37,640 nt of DNA from Rikenellaceae bacterium. GTDB lineage: Bacteria; Bacteroidota; Bacteroidia; Bacteroidales; Rikenellaceae. The position numbers and the translations under genes were made by a program. The stretch covers positions 1 to 37,640 of the forward strand of contig JAISHQ010000039.1 of NCBI GenBank assembly GCA_031262465.1. Direction: 5' to 3'. This document shows positions 18,885 to 27,714 of this stretch, piece after piece (positions within the stretch are counted from its first letter, which is position 1; each line of letters opens with the position of its first letter). The notes beneath the pieces were generated by a model. That model saw only the letters and a program-made list of their open reading frames with translations. It had not been told where the DNA came from and made no database searches.

Positions 18885-18913
18885 CTACTTTCTTTTATCC
18901 TAAAAGAAAGTAG
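18885..18913. repeat. Perfect 13-bp inverted repeat
   Basis: Arms CTACTTTCTTTTA (18885-18897) and TAAAAGAAAGTAG (18901-18913) are exact reverse complements around the loop TCC. No T-run follows in either direction as a classical terminator would need. From memory, similar TACTTTCTTT palindromes recur between genes of Bacteroidota genomes. Confidence 0.8.
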
Positions 18914-18946
18914 CAAAGAAAAGTTTTCGGCCGGGGTTTCGGAATA

Positions 18947-19025
18947 CTTTTGCCTGCGATTTTGTCTCGCGGTCGAACGAAATTACAGTTTCGTTCGCCG
19001 GACCGCGGCCAAAATCGGCCAAAAG
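18947..19025. repeat. Long composite inverted repeat (79 bp)
   Basis: Nested complementary arms: CTTTTG/CAAAAG (18947-18952, 19020-19025), CGATTTTG/CAAAATCG (18957-18964, 19010-19017), CGCGGTC/GACCGCG (18968-18974, 19001-19007) and GAACGAAA/TTTCGTTC (18975-18982, 18989-18996), with a 6-nt loop and short internal bulges. Together nearly 30 pairs, far more than a terminator needs. Confidence 0.8.
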
Positions 19026-19158
19026 CATCCCTTTCACCCCACTGCCGAGGTCGGGCTTTGCCCGAATTGGAATCCTTTTTGTTTTTTAGGGAGAATACAG
19101 GGGGCTGATGTGAATTGAGTTTTCAGGGCGATCACATTCGCTTACGGGCGAATGCGTC

Positions 19159-19214
19159 TTGTTTTTCATGTCCCGCCCCAAGCTCGCTTGGAGGGCAGGG
19201 GGCATGGAAAACAA
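19159..19214 (+). repeat. Long hairpin with wobble pairs favouring the plus strand
   Basis: TTGTTTTTCATGTCCC (19159-19174) pairs with GGGGGCATGGAAAACAA (19198-19214); an inner stem CCAAGC/GCTTGG closes a 2-nt loop. The imperfect positions in the outer arms are T opposite G on the plus strand (U-G in RNA) but A opposite C on the minus strand. Confidence 0.65.
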
Positions 19215-19271
19215 AACGAAGTTCCTGCAAGGAATGATCGACCTGCAAGCCCAAGCACAAAAGTTTTTGGG

Positions 19272-19293
19272 GCGCCTTTTTTCAAAAAGGCGC
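19272..19293. repeat. Perfect 10-bp inverted repeat GCGCCTTTTT/AAAAAGGCGC
   Basis: Exact arms at 19272-19281 and 19284-19293 with a 2-nt centre. It lacks a trailing U-run outside the stem, so it is more likely part of the repeat cluster than a terminator. Confidence 0.7.
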
Positions 19294-19337
19294 AGTTAAA
19301 GCCGGCGCGATGGTGCTGCCAAGAACAGTTCGAGAAT

Positions 19338-19372
19338 ACAAAAAGGCCTCCCTCAATCGAAGGAGACCTTTA
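19338..19372 (-). terminator. alaS: Intrinsic terminator of alaS
   Basis: On the minus strand, 25-60 nt after the alaS stop, AAGGTCTCC pairs with GGAGGCCTT (one U-G pair) around a 10-nt loop and runs directly into TTTTTG. Stem plus U-run is a standard factor-independent terminator. Confidence 0.75.
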
Positions 19373-19396
19373 TATATATAAGGTGTCTGTTTACGA

Positions 19397-22018
19397 TTAA
19401 CCTAACGCCTCGCGGATCAGCGACTGAGCCTGATTCAAGGCTTCGTCGATGCCGGCGGGGTTTTTACCCCCGGCTGTGGCGTAGAACGGCTGTCCGCCGC
19501 CGCCGCCCTGAATCGCTTTGGCCGCCGTGCGCACCAGGGTCGCTGCACTCAACCCCCGGGTGACTAAGTCGTCGCCCAAAGCGACGGCCAATGCCGGTTT
19601 GTCATCAACCACCGCACCGATGACCAGCGCGAGCGTCGGGAAAGCCTGCCGAAGCCCCATAGCCTCCTCTTTGAAGAGGTCGGGGTGGATGTCGATCCGG
19701 CGCGCGGTGAGGTAAACGCCATTTTCCGCCCGAAGCTCTTGTTCGATTTCGGCACGGATCGTGCGCGCACGCAGGCGATTAGCGGCCTCCAATTTGCGCG
19801 ACAGCTCGCTGTTTTCCTCCTTCATCTTGGTGATAGCCGGGAGCACCGCCGGTGAATTGAGGGCGGTTTTGATCTCGCCAATCGCGTCCTGATAGTCGTA
19901 GAGCATCTCCTCGGCCACCGAGGCCGTCACGGCTTCGATTCGGCGCACCCCGGCAGAAATCGCACTCTCGCTCCGGATCAGGAAAAGCCCGATTTGACCG
20001 GTGCGCCCGGCGTGGGTTCCGCCGCACAGCTCGACCGAGGAGCCGAAGCGAATCATCCGCACCTTGTCGCCGTATTTTTCGCCGAAGAGCATCATCGCAC
20101 CCGCCAGCTGAGCCTCCTCCATGGTACATTCGCGGTTCTCCTCGGCGGGCAGGTTCTCGCGAATCTTCCGGTTGACGATCCGTTCGACCAAGCGCAACTG
20201 CTCATCGGTAACCTTTTGGAAATGAGAAAAGTCAAAGCGCAAGTATTCCGGCGAAACCAGCGACCCTTTTTGTTCGACGTGCGCGCCCAACACCTCGCGC
20301 AGGGCCTCCTGCAAGAGGTGGGTCGCCGTGTGGTTATTGGCCGTGGCAATCCGTTTGTCGCCGTCGACCACCGCCCGGAAGGTCGCCGTCACATCGTCGG
20401 GCAACGCCTCGACCAAGTGGATGGTCAGGCCGTTTTCTTTCTGCGTGTCAACTATCACCGTCCGTTTGCCGTCGGCCTCGATGAACCCCGTGTCGCCCAC
20501 CTGTCCGCCCGAATTGCCGTAAAAGGGCGTTTGGGGGAAGACCAATTGGTAGAATGTCTTGTTTTTTCCGCTCACCCGGCGGTACCGTTCGATCTGAACA
20601 TCGGCCTCTAAGGTGTCGTATCCGATGAAACGACCCTCGGCCGACGGATGTACCTCCACCCAGTCGTCGGTTTCCACAGCGGCGGCGTTGCGCGAGCGGC
20701 TCTTTTGTGCCTCCAACTCCCGCTGGAAACCGGTGTGGTCGACCTGCATCCCCTGTTCGGAGGCGATCAACCCGGTCAGGTCGATCGGGAAACCATACGT
20801 ATCGTAAAGCACAAAGGCATCGGTGCCCTCGATCTCGCTTTTTCCCGCCGTGCGCGCTTTGGCGATCACCTGATCGAGCAGGTTGATCCCCGTGGCCAGC
20901 GTCCGCAGGAAGGAGTTTTCCTCTTCGGCAATCACCTTTTCGATTAGCTCCTGCTGGGCAACGAGTTCGGGGTATTGATGCCCCATTTCGGCCACCAAAA
21001 CGGGCACGAGGCGGCAGATAAACGGCTCGTGGAAACCGAGGTAGGTATATCCGTACCGCACGGCGCGGCGCAGGATGCGGCGAATCACATAGCCCGCCTT
21101 GACGTTCGAGGGCAACTGCCCGTCGGCGATCGAAAACGAGATGGCCCGCAGGTGGTCGGCGATCACGCGCATGGCGATGTCGGTCTCTTCGGTCGTGCCG
21201 TATTTTTTGCCCGAAAGCTCCTCGATCCGGCGGATAATGGGCTGGAAAACATCGGTATCGTAATTGCTCTGCTTCCCTTGCAGGGCCATGCAGAGGCGTT
21301 CAAAGCCCATTCCGGTGTCGACGTGGCGCGCGGGCAACGGCTCCAGCGAACCGTTGGCCTTGCGGTTGAACTGCATAAAGACCAAGTTCCAAATCTCGAT
21401 CACCTGCGGGTGGCTTTCGTTTACTAACCGTGCTCCGGGCAATTGGGCGATCGCTTCGGCGCTCCGCAGGTCGTAATGGATTTCACTGCACGGGCCGCAG
21501 GGGCCGGTGTCGCCCATCTCCCAAAAATTATCTTTGCGGTTGCCCATCAAAATATGGTCTTCGGGCAAAAATTTCGTCCACAGGTCGTAAGCCTCGCTGT
21601 CGCGCTCCAACTTGTCGGGGGCATACCCCTCGAAAACCGTGGCATACATCCGCGCAGGGTCCATCCCAAAAACCCCGACCAAAAGCTCCCACGCCCATTC
21701 GATCGCCTCTTTTTTGAAGTAATCGCCGAACGACCAATTGCCCAACATCTCGAACATGGTGTGGTGATAGGTATCCTTGCCCACCTCTTCGAGGTCGTTG
21801 TGCTTGCCCGAAACCCGCAGGCATTTTTGGCTGTCGGCCACCCGGGGGTATTTGACCGGCGCGTTGCCCAAGAAAATATCCTTGAACTGGTTCATGCCGG
21901 CGTTGGTAAACATCAGCGTCGGGTCGTTTTTGACGACCATCGGAGCCGACGGAACAATTTGGTGGCTCTTATCTTTGAAAAACTGCAGGAAAGTTTCCCG
22001 AATCTGATTGGCATTCAT
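19397..22018 (-). CDS. alaS: Alanine--tRNA ligase
   Basis: Class II aminoacyl-tRNA synthetase charging tRNA-Ala, with editing of Ser/Gly mischarging (873 aa). The N-terminal catalytic core contains [14 protein letters not shown] and [10 protein letters not shown]. The editing domain has the zinc-site motifs NHTATHLLQ (about residue 560) and CGGTHAG (about 665). The C-terminal C-Ala/DHHA1 domain ends with the glycine-rich [17 protein letters not shown]. The frame opens 12 codons earlier (MRESDKHF), but [14 protein letters not shown] at 22018 is the family start. It has its own terminator and is divergent from the M23 peptidase gene. Confidence 0.98.
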   Translation of the reverse strand: MNANQIRETFLQFFKDKSHQIVPSAPMVVKNDPTLMFTNAGMNQFKDIFLGNAPVKYPRVADSQKCLRVSGKHNDLEEVGKDTYHHTMFEMLGNWSFGDYFKKEAIEWAWELLVGVFGMDPARMYATVFEGYAPDKLERDSEAYDLWTKFLPEDHILMGNRKDNFWEMGDTGPCGPCSEIHYDLRSAEAIAQLPGARLVNESHPQVIEIWNLVFMQFNRKANGSLEPLPARHVDTGMGFERLCMALQGKQSNYDTDVFQPIIRRIEELSGKKYGTTEETDIAMRVIADHLRAISFSIADGQLPSNVKAGYVIRRILRRAVRYGYTYLGFHEPFICRLVPVLVAEMGHQYPELVAQQELIEKVIAEEENSFLRTLATGINLLDQVIAKARTAGKSEIEGTDAFVLYDTYGFPIDLTGLIASEQGMQVDHTGFQRELEAQKSRSRNAAAVETDDWVEVHPSAEGRFIGYDTLEADVQIERYRRVSGKNKTFYQLVFPQTPFYGNSGGQVGDTGFIEADGKRTVIVDTQKENGLTIHLVEALPDDVTATFRAVVDGDKRIATANNHTATHLLQEALREVLGAHVEQKGSLVSPEYLRFDFSHFQKVTDEQLRLVERIVNRKIRENLPAEENRECTMEEAQLAGAMMLFGEKYGDKVRMIRFGSSVELCGGTHAGRTGQIGLFLIRSESAISAGVRRIEAVTASVAEEMLYDYQDAIGEIKTALNSPAVLPAITKMKEENSELSRKLEAANRLRARTIRAEIEQELRAENGVYLTARRIDIHPDLFKEEAMGLRQAFPTLALVIGAVVDDKPALAVALGDDLVTRGLSAATLVRTAAKAIQGGGGGQPFYATAGGKNPAGIDEALNQAQSLIREALG

Positions 22019-22082
22019 GCTCAATAAAATGAAATGTTTATCGCTCTCTCTCAAACGCTCACTATGAGGCGTTTATGGGACA

Positions 22083-22100
22083 GGGTGCAAAAATACAGAT
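22083..22100 (-). promoter_or_regulatory. alaS: Candidate alaS promoter (-7 box only)
   Basis: TATTTTTG on the minus strand (22088-22095) fits TAnnTTTG and would give a leader of about 65 nt. No clear TTG lies 19 bp upstream. The intergenic region is shared with the divergent peptidase gene. Confidence 0.35.
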
Positions 22101-22143
22101 TTTTTCCGTAAATTCGCATCGGATTCCCCGAAGAATAAGAGAG

Positions 22144-23118
22144 ATGGCCGTCAAACGATATAAATTCAATCCGCACACCCGAGCCTACGAAGTGATTACA
22201 CTGCCGTTTCAGGTGCGCTTTTACCGTTTTCTGCGCCACGTGCTGATCGCCTTTATCTTTGCCTCGGTGGTGACCATGCTCTTTTCCTATTTCTTCTACA
22301 CCCCGAAAATGCACCGGATCAACGAGCGGCGCAACGACCTGTTGTTGGAATACGCCCTGCTCAACCAGCGGATCGCCACCGCTTCTGAACAGTTGACGGC
22401 CATCCGCCAACGCGACAATTCGGTTTACCGGGCACTTTTCGCCGTCGATTCGCTCTCGATTCCGGGGATTTACACCCCATACGCGGAGGCCAAATACGCC
22501 TCGTTCAGCGGCGATCGGTACGCTCCGCTGATTGGCTCGACGTGGAGTGCGCTCGATGCCTTGGGACGACAGATTTATGCCGAATTGCTCTCCTTGGACG
22601 AACTCGCTCCGCTGGCCTCCGACAAGGAGCTGATGGCCGAGAGCATTCCGGCGATCTGGCCGGTGGATCAAAACGACATCCGGAACATCGGCCGGTACGG
22701 GCGGCGCATCGACCCGATAACCAACCAGCCGGGAACTATGCACTATGGGATGGACTTCAGCGGGCCACAGGGTACGCCGATTTACGCCACCGGCAACGGC
22801 ACGGTGATGACTCCCACGGGTGGCTCCGGTTACGGGCGGCAGGTGATGATCGACCACGGCTTCGGCTACCGCACCCGTTACGGCCACCTGAGCCGGATTT
22901 TGGTCGAACCGGGGCAGAAAGTGGTTCGCGGCGAGCAGATCGGGCTGATGGGCAACACGGGCCGCTCGGTCGGCTCTCACCTCCACTATGAGGTGCTTTA
23001 CCGGGGAAATAAAGTGAATCCGATCAGCTATTTCAGCCGCGAAATGGAGGATGCCGACTTCCAATCGATCATCGAATCGGCCAAAGAGGCCACCCTCGAT
23101 GCCAATTACGACGAATAA
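22144..23118 (+). CDS. Membrane-anchored M23 family metallopeptidase (first of a tandem pair)
   Basis: Predicted peptidoglycan endopeptidase of the LytM/lysostaphin type (324 aa). After a short basic cytoplasmic start (MAVKRYKFNPHTRAYEV) comes one membrane segment (about residues 35-55), then a charged helical region likely to form a coiled coil (about 58-105), and the M23 domain from about 195. Zinc and catalytic residues are present: H200 and D204 (HYGMD), H248 (YGHLS), H279 and H281 (SHLHYE), so it should be active, unlike degenerate LytM activators. The frame is open 23 codons upstream, but the ATG at 22144 gives the membrane-protein N-terminus. The second M23 gene follows after 9 bp. Confidence 0.9.
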   Translation: MAVKRYKFNPHTRAYEVITLPFQVRFYRFLRHVLIAFIFASVVTMLFSYFFYTPKMHRINERRNDLLLEYALLNQRIATASEQLTAIRQRDNSVYRALFAVDSLSIPGIYTPYAEAKYASFSGDRYAPLIGSTWSALDALGRQIYAELLSLDELAPLASDKELMAESIPAIWPVDQNDIRNIGRYGRRIDPITNQPGTMHYGMDFSGPQGTPIYATGNGTVMTPTGGSGYGRQVMIDHGFGYRTRYGHLSRILVEPGQKVVRGEQIGLMGNTGRSVGSHLHYEVLYRGNKVNPISYFSREMEDADFQSIIESAKEATLDANYDE

Positions 23119-23127
23119 TAAACCAAA

Positions 23128-24084
23128 ATGAGACGACCCGGACGCAAAAACAGCCACCTCGACAAGCCGAAACACCCGGTACACCTCAAGCGGAAGCTCA
23201 TCCGGTTGGGGATCGGCAGTTTGGTTTGGTTGGGGATCGCGGTGGTTTATTACCTGATCTTCTCGTTCTTCTTCGACACGCCGATCGAATACGGCATGAA
23301 ACAGTCGCTGATCGCCCTCGAGCGGGAGTACGACCAACTGAACGACCGGTACGAAATGTTGGAAAAAGTGCTCGATAACGTCTCCGAGCGCGATCGACAA
23401 ATCTTTCGGACACTCTACGACTCAGAGCCGCTGAATTACGACGAGGGCGACCGGTCGATGCTTCGCATGGATTCGCTCATGTCGCTGACTAACCAGCAGT
23501 TGGCCGCCACCTTTTTCGACCGTTTCGACCGCTTCGAGGAGCAGACCGAAGACCTGCGAGCCGACCTCGACCTGTTGCTCCGGCGGGTCGAAGAGCGGGG
23601 AATAGAGATGAACCGCATCCCCTCGATCCAGCCCGTCATCGACCCCGATCTGACCCAAATCGCCACCTCTTACGGGATGCGCATCCACCCCTTCTACCGC
23701 ACGATGGTCATGCACAACGGCATGGACTATGCCGTCCCCGAAGGGACGCGGGTCTTCGCCACCGCCGACGGCACGGTGACCTTAGCCGCCAGCAACCAAG
23801 CCACCACCGGCACGACGCTGGAGATCGACCACGGCAACGGCTACAAAACCTCCTACCACCACCTCTCCCGGCTGACGGTACGCCGGGGCAATCAAGTGCG
23901 CCGGGGCGACATCGTGGCACTGACGGGCAACACGGGCCTCTCGCTCGCCCCGCACCTCCATTATGGGATCACGCTCGACGACCAGCCGGTCGATCCGATC
24001 CATTATTTCTTCTACGAACTCGGCCCGGTGGCTTATGAAGAGGTCGAACGACAGGCCGCTGTGGGGATGCAGTCGTTTGATTAA
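23128..24084 (+). CDS. Membrane-anchored M23 family metallopeptidase (second of a tandem pair)
   Basis: Same architecture as its upstream neighbour (318 aa): basic N-terminus, one membrane segment (about residues 28-50, LVWLGIAVVYYLIFSFFF), charged helical stalk (about 55-95), and a C-terminal M23 domain. Metal and catalytic residues are H196 and D200 (HNGMD), H244/H245 (YHHLS) and H276/H278 (PHLHYG). The two are probably an old duplication acting in the periplasm on peptide cross-links. queG follows after 7 bp on the same strand, so the three are probably one transcript, though no functional link to queuosine is known. Confidence 0.9.
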   Translation: MRRPGRKNSHLDKPKHPVHLKRKLIRLGIGSLVWLGIAVVYYLIFSFFFDTPIEYGMKQSLIALEREYDQLNDRYEMLEKVLDNVSERDRQIFRTLYDSEPLNYDEGDRSMLRMDSLMSLTNQQLAATFFDRFDRFEEQTEDLRADLDLLLRRVEERGIEMNRIPSIQPVIDPDLTQIATSYGMRIHPFYRTMVMHNGMDYAVPEGTRVFATADGTVTLAASNQATTGTTLEIDHGNGYKTSYHHLSRLTVRRGNQVRRGDIVALTGNTGLSLAPHLHYGITLDDQPVDPIHYFFYELGPVAYEEVERQAAVGMQSFD

Positions 24085-24091
24085 CTCGACC

Positions 24092-25042
24092 ATGATCTCC
24101 CTTTCCGACATCAAACAGGTTGCGCGCGAGGTGGGCTTCGACGCTTGTGGCGTGGCGCGCCTGCGCCCCATGGAGGCCGAGGCTCGGGAATTGGAAGCAT
24201 GGATCGCCCGGGGATACCACGCCGGAATGGACTACATGACCCGGTACATCGACCTGCGGCGCGACCCGGCGGGGCTGTTAGCGGGTGCCCAATCGGTCAT
24301 CGTCTGCCTGATGAGCTACAAAACCGACCGAAAATACGCCGAGGGCATCCCCCGGATTGCCGCCTATGCCCGGAGCGGCGACTATCATTATTCGATCAAA
24401 CGGCGGTTGGAAGCGTTGGCCGAACGTCTCCAGACCCTCACCCCCGAGAGCCGGGCGCGCTGTTTTGTCGACTCGGCACCGGTGCTCGAAAAGGCGTGGG
24501 CCGTGGAAGCCGGGCTGGGCTATATCGGGCGGAACACCCTGCTCATCCACCCCGAATTGGGTTCGTTTGTGCTGATCGGCACGATCCTAACCACCCTTCC
24601 ACTATCCGAATACGACACTCCATACCCCGAAAATCATTGCGGCGGTTGCCATAAATGCGTGGAAAACTGCCCGGCAGGAGCCTTGCGGGCGGACGGTTCG
24701 CTTGTCCCGAACGGAGGACTCGACGCGAACCGTTGCCTCTCTTACCAAACGATCGAAAACCGACAGCCGATCCCCGAAAATCTCCTTCCCCGGCTCGCCG
24801 GTCGCCTGTTCGGGTGCGACAGCTGTCAGGACATCTGCCCGCATAACGCCGCCGCCCCCATAAAAAACCACGACATCTTCCAACCCATCGAAGGAATCTA
24901 CGACCAGAGTGCCGAGGCGTGGCTCGCACTCAGCAACAGCGCCTTCAAACGCCGCTTCGGACACACCCCCCTCGCCCGCGCTGGCCTGCGCAAAATCAAA
25001 CAAACCATTGAACAGGCGATAAAACGCGCAAAAGAAGGATAG
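24092..25042 (+). CDS. queG: Epoxyqueuosine reductase QueG
   Basis: Cobalamin- and iron-sulfur-dependent enzyme for the last step of queuosine synthesis in tRNA (316 aa). Two 4Fe-4S motifs are visible: C183xxC186xxC189xxxC193P and C242xxC245xxxC249P, with C215 between them. The upstream half is the DUF1730 cobalamin-binding region, including FVDSAPVLEKAWA with the likely catalytic aspartate D127 and GYIGRNTLLIHPELG. It lacks the C-terminal HEAT repeats of the E. coli enzyme, as short forms do. The open frame begins 43 codons earlier inside the M23 gene; the ATG at 24092 gives MISLSDIKQVAREVG, the usual start. Converges on uvrC with 8 bp between stops. Confidence 0.95.
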   Translation: MISLSDIKQVAREVGFDACGVARLRPMEAEARELEAWIARGYHAGMDYMTRYIDLRRDPAGLLAGAQSVIVCLMSYKTDRKYAEGIPRIAAYARSGDYHYSIKRRLEALAERLQTLTPESRARCFVDSAPVLEKAWAVEAGLGYIGRNTLLIHPELGSFVLIGTILTTLPLSEYDTPYPENHCGGCHKCVENCPAGALRADGSLVPNGGLDANRCLSYQTIENRQPIPENLLPRLAGRLFGCDSCQDICPHNAAAPIKNHDIFQPIEGIYDQSAEAWLALSNSAFKRRFGHTPLARAGLRKIKQTIEQAIKRAKEG

Positions 25043-25050
25043 ACCTAAGG

Positions 25051-26868
25051 TTAGTCAGCTTCCTCAAAGTGCGCGCGGATGGCATCGGTGCGGGATTTGC
25101 CGATGAGGGCGGTTAGCTCTTCGGGGGAGGCCTGTTTGATTTTGGAGAGGGTTCGGAAGCGTTTGAGCAGTTTTTCGACCGATTTTTGGCCCAGACCGGG
25201 AATCTCTTCCAGCTCGGATTTGATGAAGTCGTTCGACCGTTTTTGGCGGTGGAAGGTGATCCCGAAGCGGTGGGCTTCGTCGCGGATGTGCATCAGGATT
25301 TTCAGGCTTTCCGATGTTTTGTCGAGGTAATGGGGCGTTGGGTCGTTGGGGTAGAAGACCTCCTCCAACCGTTTGGCCAGCCCGATCAGGACGATTTTCT
25401 GCTCCAGCCCGAGGCTCTTAAGTACCTGATAGGCAAAGCTCAACTGCCCTTTTCCGCCGTCGACCACGATCAGGTCGGGCAATTCGCCCCCCTCTTCCAA
25501 CACCCGGCTGTACCGGCGGGTGACCACCTCGGCCATCGAGGCGAAGTCGTTGGCTCCGACCACGGTTTTGATGTTGAAATGGCGGTACTCTTTGCGCGAG
25601 GGTTTGCCGTCGCGGAAGACCACGCAGGAGGCCACGGGGTGAGTCCCCTGGATGTTGGAGTTGTCGAAACACTCGATGTGGCGGGGCTGAGCGTCCATGT
25701 AGAGGTCTTTGCGCATGGTCTCCATGATCCGCTCGGTGTGGCGGCGGGGGTCGACTTTTTCGATCTGTTTGAGCTTTTCGATCCGGTATATTTTGGCGTT
25801 TTTCTCGGCAAATTCGATCAGTTTCAGCTTGTCGCCCCGCTGGGGAACGTGGAAACTTTTGTCGGGAAATAATTCTGCATCGGGCATCACCGAGACCAAA
25901 ATCTCGTGCGACAGGCCGCCGTCGACCTTGTCGGCAATCTGTGAAATGGCATAAGAAAGAATCTCGCCCGGCTCCTCGTCGATCCTCAACTTGAGTTCGA
26001 CCGTAAAGGAGTTGACGATCGCCCCGCGCTTGACGCGCATGAAATGAACAAAGGCAGTGCCCTCGTCCATCAGCAGGTAAAAAACATCGAGGTTGGTCAA
26101 TGTGCTGTTGACCACGACGGTTTTGCTCTCGAAGGTGCGCACGAGGTGGATGCGCTCTTTGATCTGTTGTGCCTCCTCAAAACGCATCTGGTCGGCGGCG
26201 GCGGCCATCTCGGCCTGAAGGGTCTCGATCACCTCGCGGGTGTTGCCCTTGAGGATGTCGGCGGCCAGCGCGACGCTTCGGTCGTAATCCTCCTCGGTTT
26301 GGTGACCGGCGCAGGGGCCTTTGCAGTTGCCGATGTGGTATTCGAGGCAGACGGCGAATTTGCCCTGCCGGATGCGCTCGGGGGTCAACGGCAGGGAGCA
26401 ACTGCGGAGCGTATGGGTGCCCCGGATCAGTTCGAGCATCTGCCGCTGGGTGTAAACCGACGAATAGGGACCGAAATAGCGCGATCCGTCGCGGATGAGT
26501 TTGCGGGTCGAGAGGATGCGGGGAAAAGGCTCGTTGCGCACGACAATCCAGGGATAGGTTTTGTCGTCCTTGAGCATCACGTTGTAACGCGGCTTTAGCT
26601 CCTTGATGAAATTATTTTCCAACAAAAAAGCGTCGCGCTCGGAGGCCACCACGGTATGGAGCACATCGGCGATCTGGCGCACCATCACCCCCACTTTGGG
26701 GTCGCGGTTGCGCGAGGCGAGGAAATAGGACGACACCCGCCGCTTCAGGTTCTTGGCCTTGCCGACATAGATCACCTTGCCCTCGTTGTTGAGGAAGCGA
26801 TAAACCCCCGGATCGGGCGGGAGCAAGGCGACTTTGTCTTTAAGCGTTGTCGAACGTTCTTTTTTCAT
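25051..26868 (-). CDS. uvrC: UvrABC system protein C
   Basis: Nuclease subunit of nucleotide excision repair, making both incisions around a lesion (605 aa). Domains in order: GIY-YIG nuclease (PGVYRFLNN and VIYVGKAKNLKRRV, about residues 20-50), UVR motif binding UvrB (about 205-240, RFEEAQQIKERI), RNase H-like nuclease with IECFDNSNIQGTHPVAS (about 400), and a C-terminal helix-hairpin-helix pair (LEEIPGLGQKSVEKLLKRF). Its ATG overlaps the stop of the glycosyltransferase gene by 4 bp, so the two are co-transcribed. No terminator fits in the 8-bp gap to queG, so transcripts may run into one another. Confidence 0.97.
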   Translation of the reverse strand: MKKERSTTLKDKVALLPPDPGVYRFLNNEGKVIYVGKAKNLKRRVSSYFLASRNRDPKVGVMVRQIADVLHTVVASERDAFLLENNFIKELKPRYNVMLKDDKTYPWIVVRNEPFPRILSTRKLIRDGSRYFGPYSSVYTQRQMLELIRGTHTLRSCSLPLTPERIRQGKFAVCLEYHIGNCKGPCAGHQTEEDYDRSVALAADILKGNTREVIETLQAEMAAAADQMRFEEAQQIKERIHLVRTFESKTVVVNSTLTNLDVFYLLMDEGTAFVHFMRVKRGAIVNSFTVELKLRIDEEPGEILSYAISQIADKVDGGLSHEILVSVMPDAELFPDKSFHVPQRGDKLKLIEFAEKNAKIYRIEKLKQIEKVDPRRHTERIMETMRKDLYMDAQPRHIECFDNSNIQGTHPVASCVVFRDGKPSRKEYRHFNIKTVVGANDFASMAEVVTRRYSRVLEEGGELPDLIVVDGGKGQLSFAYQVLKSLGLEQKIVLIGLAKRLEEVFYPNDPTPHYLDKTSESLKILMHIRDEAHRFGITFHRQKRSNDFIKSELEEIPGLGQKSVEKLLKRFRTLSKIKQASPEELTALIGKSRTDAIRAHFEEAD

Positions 26869-27599
26869 TGCAAACCGTCACGGGTTCCCCTGATTTTTCG
26901 GAAGCGAAGGCCGATCACGCCCCAAAAGGCTTCGCCGAAGATGCTGCTGCTCATTTTGGAGGCTCCGCGTGTGCGTTCGGTGAAGATGATCGGGATTTCG
27001 ACGATCCTGTACCCCAATTTCCACGCCGTGTATTTCATTTCGATCTGAAAACCATACCCTTTCATCCGGATAGAGTCAAGGTCGATGCCCTCCAACACCC
27101 GGCGCGCATAGCAGACAAACCCGGCCGTTGCGTCGTGCACCTGCATCCGGGTCACCGTCCGCACATAGCCCGAGGCAAAATAGGACATCAGGATGCGTTT
27201 CATCGGCCAGTTGACCACATTCACCCCGACGACATAGCGCGAGCCGATCACCACATCGGCACCCGAGACTTCGGCGGCCTCGTACATCCGGATCAAATCG
27301 TCCGGGTTGTGCGAAAAATCGGCATCCATCTCAAAAATATAGTCGTACTCAAGTTCCAACGCCCGGCGAAATCCGGCGATATAGGCCGTCCCAAGCCCCT
27401 CTTTGCCAGCGCGTTTCAGTAGCAACAGCCGCTCGGGAAACTCAGCCTGTAATCCCTCGACAATTTGCGCCGTCCCGTCGGGCGAAGCGTCGTCGATCAC
27501 CAGCACATCGAACCCGCCCGCCAGCGACATCACTTTACGAACCATCTCCTCAATATTCTCCTTCTCGTTGTAAGTCGGGATCAGTACGATCTTTTTCAT
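26865..27599 (-). CDS. Polyprenol monophosphomannose synthase-like family 2 glycosyltransferase
   Basis: GT2 enzyme similar to dolichol-phosphate mannosyltransferase, transferring a sugar from a nucleotide donor to a polyprenyl phosphate at the cytoplasmic face of the membrane (244 aa). VLIPTYNEKENIEEM, VIDDASPDGT (residues 35-43) and the metal-binding DAD at 92-94 (FEMDADFSHNPDD) are present, plus VIGSRYV and the downstream GYGFQIEMKYTAWKLGYRI typical of DPM1-type proteins. There is no C-terminal membrane domain, so it is the short soluble form. The sugar cannot be assigned. MKKIVLIPTYNE at 27599 is preferred to an ATG 8 codons upstream. Overlaps uvrC by 4 bp. Confidence 0.88.
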   Translation of the reverse strand: MKKIVLIPTYNEKENIEEMVRKVMSLAGGFDVLVIDDASPDGTAQIVEGLQAEFPERLLLLKRAGKEGLGTAYIAGFRRALELEYDYIFEMDADFSHNPDDLIRMYEAAEVSGADVVIGSRYVVGVNVVNWPMKRILMSYFASGYVRTVTRMQVHDATAGFVCYARRVLEGIDLDSIRMKGYGFQIEMKYTAWKLGYRIVEIPIIFTERTRGASKMSSSIFGEAFWGVIGLRFRKIRGTRDGLQ

Positions 27600-27615
27600 G
27601 AGTGTACGTTTTGTT

Positions 27616-27628
27616 TCTACCAAAGATA
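27616..27628 (-). promoter_or_regulatory. Candidate promoter of the glycosyltransferase-uvrC pair (-7 box)
   Basis: TATCTTTG on the minus strand (27621-27628) is an exact TAnnTTTG match about 20 nt before the start codon. No correctly spaced TTG was found. Confidence 0.4.
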
Positions 27629-27667
27629 ACGGTTATTCTTCAACTTTGTTTCTTTCGTCCGATCCTT

Positions 27668-27686
27668 TTGCCTATTTTTGTCACTC
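27668..27686 (+). promoter_or_regulatory. Candidate promoter of the GH20-like gene (-7 box)
   Basis: TATTTTTG (27673-27680) fits TAnnTTTG, 35 bp before the start at 27715. TTTG at 27645-27648 is 24 bp upstream, longer than the ideal spacing. With the box above it forms a divergent promoter region. Confidence 0.4.
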
Positions 27687-27714
27687 AGCCCAATTCAAAG
27701 AGAGATTTGTCGCG

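Larger units (their letters stand above)
18778..19337. other. Gene-free region built of consecutive inverted repeats
   Basis: No believable gene on either strand across this 560-bp stretch between the rpsL promoter and the alaS terminator. At least six separate inverted repeats follow one another (listed individually where strong). Smaller ones are TCGGGC/GCCCGA at 19051-19065 and CATTCGC/GCGAATG at 19135-19154. The make-up suggests a cluster of dispersed non-coding repeat elements rather than regulatory DNA of one gene. Confidence 0.55.

Noticed and set aside
19152-19400. 82-codon plus-strand open frame before alaS
   Set aside because: Spans inverted repeats and the alaS terminator; no protein-like features.
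22051-23400. 449-codon minus-strand open frame
   Set aside because: Antisense to the two M23 peptidase genes, whose catalytic motifs are intact on the plus strand.
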